From CANKJK01 sp040081715 (GTDB taxonomy: Bacteria > Acidobacteriota > Vicinamibacteria > Vicinamibacterales > UBA2999): a stretch of 64,000 bases of DNA. Positions within the stretch are counted from its first letter, which is position 1; the number at the start of each line of letters is the position of its first letter. Positions 33,001 to 40,817 of the stretch are shown piece by piece. Both the position numbers and the translations under genes were made by a program. Below the pieces are notes generated by a model. It was not told where the DNA came from and made no database searches. It saw nothing but the letters and a program-made list of their open reading frames with translations. The stretch lies in contig JBEBFY010000006.1 of NCBI GenBank assembly GCA_040081715.1, forward strand, positions 62,001 to 126,000. The letters are read 5' to 3'.

Positions 33001-33206
33001 TCCTGATGACGGCGCTTGCCGCCGGGCTGGCCCTGGTGCCTATTGCGCTATCGGCCGGTCAGCCGGGCAGTGAGCTGCAGGCGCCGATGGCCATGGTCAT
33101 CCTGTTCGGGCTCGTCAGCTCGACTGCGCTGAACATGGTCGTCGTCCCGATCCTGTACGAGCGCTTCGGGCGCCCGTCCACAAGAGTAGACGGAGTCATC
33201 GTATGA
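30099..33206 (+). CDS. czcA: Heavy-metal RND efflux pump (CzcA-like)
   Basis: 1035-residue inner-membrane RND pump with twelve transmembrane helices and two large periplasmic loops. TM4 reads GGLAIAIGELVDDAIIDVEN, carrying the acidic proton-relay residues of heavy-metal efflux RNDs. The substrate-loop region has FNEGALTISAVTIPGTS and HRIDHMLSGTRANIAVKIFG. The first two methionines of the CusA copper relay are absent, so a divalent cation (Zn, Co, Ni or Cd) is likelier than Cu(I). ATG 30099 is preceded by AGGAGA. It ends inside the dyad that marks the following vapB gene. Exact metal preference cannot be read from sequence. Confidence 0.9.
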   Translation: MIDALIRWSLHHRATVVALAVAFLVWGGWTAAHMPLDVLPDLTAPSVTILTEAPGMDPLEIEALVTFPIESALNGAAGVRRVRSATAVGVAVVWVEFDWGQDIARARQTVTEKLALVAGALPPSVEPPFLAPVSSVMGEVLFIDLESDRHSPREIRTVAETLVRRRLLAVPGVSQVIATGGDQRQYEVVLDPARLAAHGIAVGEVEQALTLANQNATAGFQVAEGQEYLIRGVSRLTDTDAIAAVPVRTAGAVPVLVRDLGLVREGSAIKRSEGSHNAKPAVILGIQKQPNVNTLELTAQIEATLDDLQRTLPAGMRIHRDLFRQADFIEQALRNLVTALLEGAGLVILVVLLFLMNGRAALITLLALPLSLVAAVVALDRFGLSINSMSLGGLAIAIGELVDDAIIDVENVVRRLRQNAARPEAERRPVLEVVYRASTEIRSSVVFATVIVVLVFLPLFVLGSVEGRLLRPLGFAYVVALSASLLVALTVTPVLCAWLLPSSKLIRAGTEPALMRWLKGAYERWLLRALHYWRTVVVTAVLLLAAAVAGILSSGRSFLPEFNEGALTISAVTIPGTSLADSDALGNALERLLLSVPEVTSTARRTGRAELDEHVQGVESAEIDVRLKASPRAREVVLGEIRQKVSLLPGTNVTVGQPISHRIDHMLSGTRANIAVKIFGDDLQTLRALGQQVQAEVARVPGVVDLSAEAQADIPTLRVTVDAAAASRYGLVTGAVSEALQTARVGRQVGLVLDGQIAVPLVVRYEGGDDVALSDVGATRIQTPDGGQVPLSAVASLTQDRGPNFVMRENAQRRMVVQCNVAGRDLRSVVDDMQARITRAVLLPQGYRIEYGGQFESEAGASSQLLWLSLGVIVAIFFILASAFGSVRDGLLIMVNLPLALIGGVAGLYLAGGVLSVASIVGFITLFGIATRNGIMLVSHIKHLQTSEGVTDFRTAVVHGATERVVPILMTALAAGLALVPIALSAGQPGSELQAPMAMVILFGLVSSTALNMVVVPILYERFGRPSTRVDGVIV

Positions 33207-33228
33207 ACATCTGATATCGTATGTTCAT
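33203..33228. promoter_or_regulatory. Probable VapBC operator (8-bp inverted repeat)
   Basis: ATGAACAT (33203-33210) and ATGTTCAT (33221-33228) are perfectly complementary with a 10-base spacer. The left arm includes the czcA stop codon and the right arm the first codons of vapB. Such dyads over the first codons are typical autoregulatory operators of toxin-antitoxin genes. ATCGTATG is also directly repeated (33198 and 33216). Confidence 0.6.
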
Positions 33229-33571
33229 GCCGAAATCGGCCGTGTCCGTCACGCTTGACGTCGACAACCTGCTGTGGCTTCGGGCGCGAGCCGCTCAGCG
33301 GAAGCGCCGGAGTTTGAGCGACACCCTCGATGAGGTGGTGACGGCCGCCCGCACGGGTGGTCTCGGTGCCGGACCGATCCGCTCGGTCGTCGGCACGATC
33401 TCGTGCTCGGACGAAGACTTGCAGGCTGCGGACGCGTACGTCAAGGCCCTGTTCCAGGATTCGGCGAACCGTCCACTGGAGGTCCACGAGCCGCGTGCGG
33501 TCTACGGACCCCCGCGGCGCCGCGCGAGTGTGAGTCGCGGCGCCGGTAAGGGTCAATCGCGTCGTGGCTGA
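33221..33571 (+). CDS. VapB-like antitoxin
   Basis: 116-residue protein. The N-terminal MPKSAVSVTLDVDNLLWLRA and RKRRSLSDTLDEVVTAARTG form a ribbon-helix-helix-like DNA-binding unit. The C-terminal half (CSDEDLQAADAYVKALFQDS) is the toxin-binding region, followed by an Arg-rich tail. Start is ATG 33221 or, more conventionally, ATG 33227. Both lie within the palindromic operator, and no ribosome binding site is visible before either, so translation may be leaderless or coupled to czcA. It overlaps the toxin gene by 8 bases. Confidence 0.75.
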   Translation: MFMPKSAVSVTLDVDNLLWLRARAAQRKRRSLSDTLDEVVTAARTGGLGAGPIRSVVGTISCSDEDLQAADAYVKALFQDSANRPLEVHEPRAVYGPPRRRASVSRGAGKGQSRRG

Positions 33572-33971
33572 GCTGCTGGCGGCGGTCATCGATACGCACG
33601 CGCTGATCTATCACTCGACCGGAGCGCGGCGCCTCGGTCCCGCGGGGCGACGCCTCTTTCAGAGGGCCGAGGAGCGGCAGGCGGTGCTCCACGTTCCGGC
33701 GGCCGTGATCTGGGAGATGGCGTTCCTGGCCCGTAGCCGTCGAGTGGACCTGCGCCGTTCGGTTCGTGACTACTTTGATGACCTCTTTAGCAATCCCTCG
33801 TTCCACCCCCACGATCTGGATGCTCGCCAGGTGCTCGCGGCGGCGGATTGGCTGCAGTTCCGCGACCCGTTCGACGCGTTGATCTGCGCGTCAGCCGCCG
33901 AACTGTCCTTGCCGTTGATCACCCGGGACGCGGTGATTGCCGAGTCCGGCCTCGTCCGGACTGTCTGGTAG
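33564..33971 (+). CDS. PIN-domain toxin (VapC-like)
   Basis: 135-residue PIN-domain ribonuclease of the PIN_Sll0205-like type. Catalytic acidic residues are D10 (AVIDTHALIYH), E51 (VIWEMAFLAR), D101/D104 (FRDPFDALI) and D122 (LITRD). VapC toxins cleave tRNA or rRNA. It is coupled by an 8-base overlap to the antitoxin. The pair sits between czcA and the copper genes, on the same strand, with no promoter other than the operator region apparent. Confidence 0.87.
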   Translation: MAELLAAVIDTHALIYHSTGARRLGPAGRRLFQRAEERQAVLHVPAAVIWEMAFLARSRRVDLRRSVRDYFDDLFSNPSFHPHDLDARQVLAAADWLQFRDPFDALICASAAELSLPLITRDAVIAESGLVRTVW

Positions 33972-33982
33972 GCAGCGGGCCA

Positions 33983-34005
33983 GCGTCCGCGACGCTTCCG
34001 GACGC
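33983..34005 (+). terminator. Possible hairpin after vapC
   Basis: GCGTCCG (33983-33989) pairs with CGGACGC (33999-34005) across a 9-base loop, 12 bases after the vapC stop. There is no T-tract, so intrinsic termination is uncertain. Position is the only further support. Confidence 0.3.
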
Positions 34006-34090
34006 AGCCAGGCCCACAGGCTGACACCTTCTGGCGCGCAGGTGCAGAAACGCACAGTGGTGGGACGCCTGCCCCTGACATGCTCGGCTC

Positions 34091-34228
34091 ATGTCTACTC
34101 CTAACCTCAGGAACACCAACACCACCCTGATCATCATCGGGACGGCTGTGGTGGTCCTGCTACTCGTGCTGGTCTTTGGCGGCGGCGGGATGATGTCGGG
34201 CGGCGGCATGATGAACGGGTGGCGATAA
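34091..34228 (+). CDS. Met-rich small membrane protein
   Basis: 45-residue protein with one transmembrane helix (about residues 12-29, TLIIIGTAVVVLLLVLVF). It has a Gly/Met tail, GGGGMMSGGGMMNGWR. The tandem MM pairs resemble methionine motifs that bind Cu(I), and the gene lies directly before a copper ATPase gene (1 base between stop and the first possible start). I infer a membrane-bound copper-handling peptide; no named family is recognised. It is too short for many gene finders. There is no strong ribosome binding site. Confidence 0.55.
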   Translation: MSTPNLRNTNTTLIIIGTAVVVLLLVLVFGGGGMMSGGGMMNGWR

Positions 34229-34229
34229 G

Positions 34230-36558
34230 GTGGCGGAGGCGGTGCCGCAGATGACAGATCCGGTGTGCGGCACGCCGGTGGACCCGGCCAAGGCGGCGGG
34301 GACGAGCGACTACCAGGGGCAGACGTACGTGTTCTGCTCCAAGGGGTGCAAGGCGAAGTTCGACGCGAAGCCTGACGCCTTCGTGCATCCGGCGCCGGCT
34401 GATCCGCCGACTGCTCCGGCTCCTCCGGCCAAGGCCGCGGATGCCCGCGAGTTCACCTGCCCCATGCATCCCGAGGTCGTCCGCGATGCCCCAGGGGCGT
34501 GCCCGATTTGCGGGATGGCGCTCGAACCGCGGGTGGCGACGCTCGACGACGAGAACCCCGAACTGGACGACATGACGCGGCGGTTCCGCTGGTCGCTCGG
34601 CCTCACCGTCCCGATGCTCGCCTTTATGATCTCGGACGTCCTTGCCGGGCCAGCCGCTCCAGCACACGCTCGGGCCGGCGTGGATGGTCTGGTCGCAGCT
34701 CGTGCTCGCGACGCCCGTGGTGCTCTGGGGCGGCTGGCCGTTCTTCACCCGCGGCTGGGCGTCGCTGGTGAGCCGGCACCTCAACATGTTCACGCTCATC
34801 GCGCTGGGCGTGGGCGCGGCGTATGGCTTCAGCGTCGTGGCGGCGCTGGCGCCGGGGCTCTTTCCTGCGTCGTTCAGGACGCATGGCGATCAGGTCGGCG
34901 TCTACTTCGAGCCGGCCGCAGTCATCGTGGTCCTCGTGCTCCTCGGCCAGGTACTGGAACTGCGCGCCCGCAGTCAGACGAGCACGGCCATCAGAAAACT
35001 GCTCGGGCTGACCCCCGCGACGGCCCGGCGCGTGGACGCGTCCGGCACGGAGCAGGACGTGCCCCTCAAGCACGTGCAGGTCGGCGACCGCCTCCGGGTG
35101 CGACCGGGCGAGCGCGTGCCCGTGGACGGGGTGGTGGTGGACGGGCGCAGCGTCGTCGACGAGTCGATGGTCACCGGTGAGCCGATTCCCGTCGAGAAGG
35201 CGCTGTCTGCCAAGGTTACCGGGGGTACGGTCAACGGCACCGGCACCTTCCTCATGGAGGCGCAGCGCGTGGGGAGCGACACCCTGCTCGCGCAGATTGT
35301 CCGCCTCGTCAGCGAGGCGCAACGCTCGCGCGCGCCCATCCAGCGCTTGGCGGACACTGTGTCCGGCTGGTTCGTCCCGGCCGTCATCCTCGCGGCGGTC
35401 CTGACCTTTGGCGTCTGGGCGTGGCTTGGGCCAGAACCGCGCCTCGCGCACGCGCTCGTGAATGCCGTGGCGGTGCTCATCATCGCGTGCCCCTGCGCCC
35501 TGGGGCTGGCGACACCCATGTCAATCATGGTCGGCACCGGGCGCGGTGGCGAGGTGGGCGTCCTGCTGCGCAACGCCGAGGCGTTCGAGGTGATGGAGAA
35601 AGTCGACACGGTGGTCGTCGACAAGACGGGCACCCTCACCGAGGGCAAGCCGGCCCTGACCACCGTGGTGCCGGAGCCCGGCTTTGACGAGGCAGCGCTC
35701 CTCCGGTTCACCGCGAGCCTGGAGCGCGTCAGCGAGCATCCGCTGGCCGCCGCGATCGTGCGCGGCGCGGAGGATCGCGGCGTGCCGACCGTGGGTGTCA
35801 CGGACTTCCGCTCGATCACGGGTAAAGGCGTCGTGGGCGTGGTCGACGGGCGCACGGTCGCCATCGGCAACGCCGCCCTGCTCGAGGAGCTCGGCGCCGT
35901 GAATCAGGCCGCCATCGGTCGGGCCAATGACCTCCGGCGCAACGGCGAGACCGTGATGTTCGTCGTCGTGGACGGCGCCCTGGCCGGCCTGGTCGGCGTG
36001 GCGGACCGCGTGAAGCCCACGACGGTGGAAGCCATTCGTGCGCTCCGCGCCGAGGGGCTGCGGATCGTCATGCTGACGGGGGACAGCCGCGTGACGGCCG
36101 AAGCGGTGGCGCGGGCCGTGGGCATCGACACCGTCGAGGCCGAGGTCCTGCCCGAGCAGAAGGCCGCCGTCATCAAACGGCTGCAGGCCGAAGGGCGTCG
36201 CGTGGCCATGGCCGGTGACGGTGTCAACGATGCCCCCGCGCTGGCGCAGGCTGACGTGGGCGTGGCCATGGGCACCGGCACGGATGTCGCGATGGAGAGC
36301 GCAGGCGTGACGCTGGTGCAGGGCGACCTGCGCGGCCTCGTGCGCGCACGGAAGCTGAGCCGGGGGACCATGCGGAACATCCGACAGAACCTGTTCTTCG
36401 CCTTCGTCTACAACGTGCTCGGTGTGCCGGTGGCCGCGGGCGTCCTCTACCCGGTGTTCGGTGTGCTGCTGAGCCCGATCATCGCCGGCGCGGCCATGAC
36501 CTTCAGCTCGGTATCGGTCATCGGCAACGCCCTGCGGCTGCGGCGCAGCGACATTTGA
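34230..36558 (+). pseudogene. copA: Cu(I)-transporting P1B-type ATPase with frameshift
   Basis: The N-terminal frame encodes a YHS metal-binding domain (DPVCGTPVDP, then VFCSKGCKAKF) and a heavy-metal-binding domain (FTCPMHPEVVRDAPGACPIC). It runs into the first membrane helix and then leaves homologous sequence at LAFMISDVL (34641-34643). Homology resumes one base later with PGQPLQHTLGPAWMVW, so one extra base near 34644 breaks the gene. The rest is complete: TGEPIPVEK, CPCALGLATP, DKTGTLTEG, SEHPLA and GDGVNDAPAL, plus the Cu(I) signatures FVYNVLGVP and MTFSS. Classical CxxC domains are absent. The start may be GTG 34230 or ATG 34251 (GGAGG upstream). A sequencing error is possible, in which case the gene is intact. 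Confidence 0.85.
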
Positions 36559-36604
36559 GCCCAGAGGGAAATTGCCGGCCTCAGTGCGGAAAACACGGCG
36601 TCAG

Positions 36605-36638
36605 GCCAGGATCGACCACCGGGTGGCCCGGTCCTGGC
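36605..36638 (+). terminator. Hairpin downstream of the copper ATPase gene
   Basis: GCCAGGA (36605-36611) pairs with TCCTGGC (36632-36638), and inside it CCACC (36616-36620) pairs with GGTGG (36622-36626). This two-part stem lies 47 bases after the ATPase stop. There is no T-run, so it may be a weak terminator or an RNA structure in the leader of the next gene. Confidence 0.35.
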
Positions 36639-36736
36639 TGAGATCGCAGCGGAAAATATCGGAAGTGGGCGCGGCCTGGGACTTGCTGAAGGTGAACGGC
36701 GGGCGGGCAGTTGCACCTCGGGCGGAGGGGAAGCGG

Positions 36737-37138
36737 GTGGATACTAGGCTCGTGCGGCGAATTCAGCGAACGATCGTAGCGGCAATTGTTGTCGCGCTGA
36801 CGCTCGGCTCCGCCGGCCTCTGCGAGGCCGCGATGGCGGTCATGTTCTGCCGCCCGGCGCCGACAGCGTGTCCGTTGCACGCACCACCCGCGGACCAGGG
36901 CCAGCGTTCCCACGTGTCGCCATCAGCCGTGTCCTGCTGCGTCGTCGCCTCGGACGCTCCCGTCCCCGTGCTGGCAGTCCCTGGTGATCCAGCGGCGGTG
37001 CGCGCCCCGCAGGTGTCGATACCGCGCGTGGCTCTTGCTGTTGTCCCCTCCCTGACGATCACCGCGGTGGCCCGGTCGAGTCCGGTGCGCCAGGCCGCGG
37101 TGCCGCAACATCTGCTCTTCTCCGTCCTCCTCGTCTGA
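36737..37138 (+). CDS. Small secreted Cys-containing protein preceding cusA
   Basis: 133-residue predicted exported protein from GTG 36737, with GGAGGGG about 7 bases upstream. A basic N-terminus and hydrophobic core (TIVAAIVVALTLGSAGLCEA) form the signal sequence. Mature sequence has AMAVMFCRPAPTACPLHAPP and a later VSCCVV, giving Cys/His/Met residues that could hold a metal. The C-terminal half is Pro/Val-rich without recognisable domain. It precedes cusA by 91 bases, paralleling the His-rich protein before czcC. Function is inferred from that parallel only. Confidence 0.55.
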   Translation: MDTRLVRRIQRTIVAAIVVALTLGSAGLCEAAMAVMFCRPAPTACPLHAPPADQGQRSHVSPSAVSCCVVASDAPVPVLAVPGDPAAVRAPQVSIPRVALAVVPSLTITAVARSSPVRQAAVPQHLLFSVLLV

Positions 37139-37229
37139 TCGCCTCCCGTCGTGATGCGTGCGCACGGGCGTTGGCCCGGCGTGCGTTGACGCGTGCCCGA
37201 CGGCACGCTGGTCTGAACGGGGGCACTTC

Positions 37230-40200
37230 ATGATCGACCGGCTGATTGACCTGGCGCTGCGCAACCGTGCGCTGGTGGTGGTGCTGTATCTCGGGCTCGG
37301 AGGCTGGGGCTGGTGGGCGCTTGGCACCACGCCCATCGACGCCATTCCGGACCTCTCCGACAACCAGGTGATTGTCTTCACCGACTGGGCGGGCCACAGC
37401 CCGCAGGAGGTGGAGGACCAGGTCACCTACCCGCTGACCACGAACCTGCAGGGGCTGGCCGGTGTGCGCGTGGTGCGGTCGCAGTCGGCCTTCGGGTTCT
37501 CGATGGTCTATGTCGTCTTCGAGGATTCGATCGATCTGTACTTCGCGCGCACGCGTGTGCTCGAACGGCTGGCGCTGGTAGCCAGAAGCCTCCCCACAGG
37601 CGTGGTGCCTGCGCTCGGCCCAGACGCCACCGGGGTGGGCCACGTGTTCTGGTACACGCTCGACAGCCCTACCCACTCGCAGCAGGAACTCCGCACGCTC
37701 CAGGACTGGTTCGTCCGCTATCAGCTCAACTCGGTGCCCGGCGTGGCCGAGGTGGCCTCGGTGGGCGGGCAGGTGCAGCAGTACCAGATTGACGTGGACC
37801 CGAACCGCCTGCGTGCCTACGGTCTGGCGCTCGGCACGATTGTGTCCGCCGTTCGCGACAGCAACGTGAACGTCGGGGGCAACGTGCTCGAATCCAACGG
37901 CTCCTGGGTGATCGTGCGGGGTGTCGGGCTGGTGACCTCGGCCGACGATCTGCGGTCCGTCGTGGTTGGTGGCTCAGGCGGTGTGCCGATCCGCGTCGGC
38001 GATGTGGCTGATGTGCACATCGGCCACGCCTTCCGCGTGTCCTCGCTGGTCAAGGGCGATCGCGAAGCGGTGGGCGGGGTGGTGGTGGTCCGTTCGGGCG
38101 TGAACACCAAGGCGGTCATCGACGCGCTGAAGGCGCGGATCGCGCAGATTCAGCCCGGGCTGCCCCCGGGGGTTACGCTCGTGCCCTTCTACGACCGGTC
38201 CACGCTCATCGAGCAGGCCGTGGACACCCTGCGTGCCGCACTCCTTGAGGAGATCGCGCTGGTCACGCTCGCGCATGTCGTGTTCCTGATGCACGTGCGG
38301 TCCATCCTGATCGTGACGCTTCCCCTGCCGCTCGCGGTGCTGCTCTCCTTCCTCGCGATGCACTACGCGGGCCTCTCCGCCAACATCATGAGCCTGGCTG
38401 GCATCGCCATCGCCATTGGTGTGCTCGTGGATGCCGGCATCGTCGTCACCGAGAACGCGTTCCGGTACATCGAGCAGCACGGCATCGACACCAAGGACCG
38501 CGCGAAGGTGCTCGAAGCCGTGCGCACCTCCACGCGCCTTGTCGGGCGGCCGGTGTTCTTTTCGATGGCGATCATCCTGCTGGCCTTCGTGCCGGTGTTC
38601 ACGCTGACGGGGCAGGAAGGGAAGCTCTTTCACCCGCTGGCATTTACGAAGACCGCGGCCGTGCTGGCGGCCACGCTGATGGCCGTGACGCTCGTGCCGG
38701 TGCTCTGCTCGCTGCTGCTTGGCGGGCGGATGCACAGCGAGGACCGGAACCCGGTGATGCGGGGACTGCAGTTCCTGTACCGGCCGGCCCTGACTTTCGC
38801 GCTCGTGCATCGCGGCCTGGCCGTGGGCGTGGCGGCGCTCATCTTCGCGGGCGCCCTTGGCCTGACGCGCCAGATCGGCAGCGAGTTCATGCCGGCGCTG
38901 GACGAAGGCGACCTGATGTTCATGCCGATCTCGGACCCGGCGATTTCGCTCGAGGAGAACACGCGGATCGCCGCCCAGCAGAACACGGCGCTGCTCAGCG
39001 TGCCGGAGGTCGCGTCGGTCGTGGCCAAGGTGGGCCGCGCCGACACCTCCACCGATCCGGCGCCTCTCAATATGACGGAGACGATCGTCCACCTGAAGCC
39101 GAAGGACCAGTGGAGGCCGGGGAAGACACTGGACGACCTGCGCGGCGAGATGAGCCGCGCGGCCCAGTTGCCGGGCGTGTCCAACATCTGGACGATGCCG
39201 ATCGTCAACCGGATCGACATGCTCACCACCGGCATCCGATCCGAGGTTGGCGTGAAGGTGTTCGGCACGGATCTGGCGGTGCTCGAGGGTCTGGCCCGGC
39301 GCGTGGCGGATGTGGCGGCGCGCGTGCCGGGTGCCGGTGGCGTCTACCCGGAACCCGTCACGAGCGGTCAGTACCTGAACATCGACATCGACCGCGAGGC
39401 CGCGGCCCGGTACGGCATCGGCGTCGGGGACATTCAGGGCGTCATCGAGCACGCCGTCGGCGAGACGGTGCTCGGAATGACGATTGAAGGCCGCCGCCGC
39501 TTCCCGATTCGCGTGCGCTATGCCCCGGAGCACCGCGCCGACCCCGATTCGCTCGGGGCCGTGCTGGTGGCGTCGCCCGCCGGGTTGCAGGTGCCGCTCG
39601 GGCAGGTGGCGCGGATTACGCAGGTGCGCGGGCCCGCGATGATCTCGTCGGAGAACGGGCTGCTGCTGGCCACCGTGCTCCTGAACGTGCAGGGCCGCGA
39701 CATTGGCGGGTTTGTCGCCGAGGCGAAGGCGGCCGTGGCGAGAGACGTGCCACTGCCGTCCGGCTACTACATCGGCTGGAGCGGCCGGTGGGAGAACCAG
39801 GAGCGCGCCCGCGCCCGGCTGCAGGTCGTGCTGCCGGTGGTGCTCGTCGTGATCTTCGTCCTGCTCTACCTGACGTACCGGTCTCTCCTGGAGGCGGCCC
39901 ATGTGCTGCTGGCGGTGCCGTTTGCGCTCTCCGGTGGCGTCTACCTGCTCTGGTTCCTTGGCTACAACTTCTCGGTCGCTGTCTGGGTCGGCTTCATTGC
40001 GCTCTTCGGCACGGCGGTGCAAACCGGCGTGGTGATGGTGATCTACCTCGAGGAGGCGGTCGAGCGGAAACGGCTGGCACTCGGTGGGGTGCTGACGCGA
40101 ACCGCGCTGCGCGAGGCGGTGATGGAGGGCGCCCTGCTGCGTCTGCGGCCGAAGGTCATGACGGTATCGACGGTCGTCGCCGGGTTGCTGCCGCTGATGT

Positions 40201-40817
40201 GGAGCGACCGCGTGGGCGCGGAGGTGATGAAGCCGCTGGCCACACCGGTGCTGGGCGGCATGGTGTCGTCGCTGCTGCACGTGCTCATCGTGACCCCGGC
40301 GATCTTTTCGTGGCTGCGTGAACGGCAACTCGGGCTGGGGCCTGAATCAGTCGACGCGCCGCCTGCCGGGCGCGGCCCGAGGGTTGGCGTGTGGGCGCTC
40401 GTGGTCCTCGGCGTGGCCGGTGCGGTGCTGGCTGGATGGCTGCTCCGGTCGCGCGGGCCTGTGGAGGGGCGGCCTGATGCCGTACCGGTCGTGCAGGTCG
40501 TAAAGGCTGGGGACATCGAGGTCGTGCTCCGGGCGCCTGGGGGTGCGCTCACGCAGGGCCGCAACCGGTTCGTGCTGGAGTTCCGGCGCGCGGGTGGCGG
40601 CACCGCGCTGGTGGACGTGGGCCAGGCACGAGCGTCGGCCAGCATGACGATGCCGGGCATGTCGATGTCGGGTGGTCTTGATGTGCAGCGGACGAACGTG
40701 CCCGGGCACTACGCCGTCACGGGAGAGTTCGGGATGGCCGGCGCGTGGCAATGGGTGATCGAGTGGGATGGTCCGGCGGGGAAGGGCTCCGCCACCTTCG
40801 AAGGGGGTGTGCAATGA
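37230..40817 (+). CDS. cusA: Cu(I)/Ag(I) RND efflux pump with C-terminal FixH/YtkA-like domain
   Basis: 1195 residues, about 150 longer than usual CusA. The RND core has TM4 LAGIAIAIGVLVDAGIVVTEN. The three methionines of the CusA copper relay are conserved: M565 (LMFMPIS), M615 (LNMTET) and M664 (RIDMLTT), with the 50- and 49-residue spacing of E. coli M573/M623/M672. After the normal end (FSWLRERQLGLG, near 1036) come an additional helix (VGVWALVVLGVAGAVLAGWL) and a periplasmic domain. That domain has FVLEFRRAGGG, the Met-rich MTMPGMSMSGG, VPGHYAVTGEF and MAGAWQWVIEW, resembling FixH/YtkA folds. It may deliver copper as CusF does elsewhere (inference). GGGGG lies before ATG 37230. Confidence 0.92.
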   Translation: MIDRLIDLALRNRALVVVLYLGLGGWGWWALGTTPIDAIPDLSDNQVIVFTDWAGHSPQEVEDQVTYPLTTNLQGLAGVRVVRSQSAFGFSMVYVVFEDSIDLYFARTRVLERLALVARSLPTGVVPALGPDATGVGHVFWYTLDSPTHSQQELRTLQDWFVRYQLNSVPGVAEVASVGGQVQQYQIDVDPNRLRAYGLALGTIVSAVRDSNVNVGGNVLESNGSWVIVRGVGLVTSADDLRSVVVGGSGGVPIRVGDVADVHIGHAFRVSSLVKGDREAVGGVVVVRSGVNTKAVIDALKARIAQIQPGLPPGVTLVPFYDRSTLIEQAVDTLRAALLEEIALVTLAHVVFLMHVRSILIVTLPLPLAVLLSFLAMHYAGLSANIMSLAGIAIAIGVLVDAGIVVTENAFRYIEQHGIDTKDRAKVLEAVRTSTRLVGRPVFFSMAIILLAFVPVFTLTGQEGKLFHPLAFTKTAAVLAATLMAVTLVPVLCSLLLGGRMHSEDRNPVMRGLQFLYRPALTFALVHRGLAVGVAALIFAGALGLTRQIGSEFMPALDEGDLMFMPISDPAISLEENTRIAAQQNTALLSVPEVASVVAKVGRADTSTDPAPLNMTETIVHLKPKDQWRPGKTLDDLRGEMSRAAQLPGVSNIWTMPIVNRIDMLTTGIRSEVGVKVFGTDLAVLEGLARRVADVAARVPGAGGVYPEPVTSGQYLNIDIDREAAARYGIGVGDIQGVIEHAVGETVLGMTIEGRRRFPIRVRYAPEHRADPDSLGAVLVASPAGLQVPLGQVARITQVRGPAMISSENGLLLATVLLNVQGRDIGGFVAEAKAAVARDVPLPSGYYIGWSGRWENQERARARLQVVLPVVLVVIFVLLYLTYRSLLEAAHVLLAVPFALSGGVYLLWFLGYNFSVAVWVGFIALFGTAVQTGVVMVIYLEEAVERKRLALGGVLTRTALREAVMEGALLRLRPKVMTVSTVVAGLLPLMWSDRVGAEVMKPLATPVLGGMVSSLLHVLIVTPAIFSWLRERQLGLGPESVDAPPAGRGPRVGVWALVVLGVAGAVLAGWLLRSRGPVEGRPDAVPVVQVVKAGDIEVVLRAPGGALTQGRNRFVLEFRRAGGGTALVDVGQARASASMTMPGMSMSGGLDVQRTNVPGHYAVTGEFGMAGAWQWVIEWDGPAGKGSATFEGGVQ

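Noticed and set aside
34642..36558. Copper ATPase core as an independent gene starting at TTG 34642.
   Set aside because: It would begin inside a conserved loop after the first helix and lacks a ribosome binding site. Homology continues upstream in another frame, so a frameshift is the better reading.
37974..40328. 784-codon minus-strand frame opposite cusA.
   Set aside because: No motif, His/Arg-rich composition, and complete overlap with an unmistakable RND pump.
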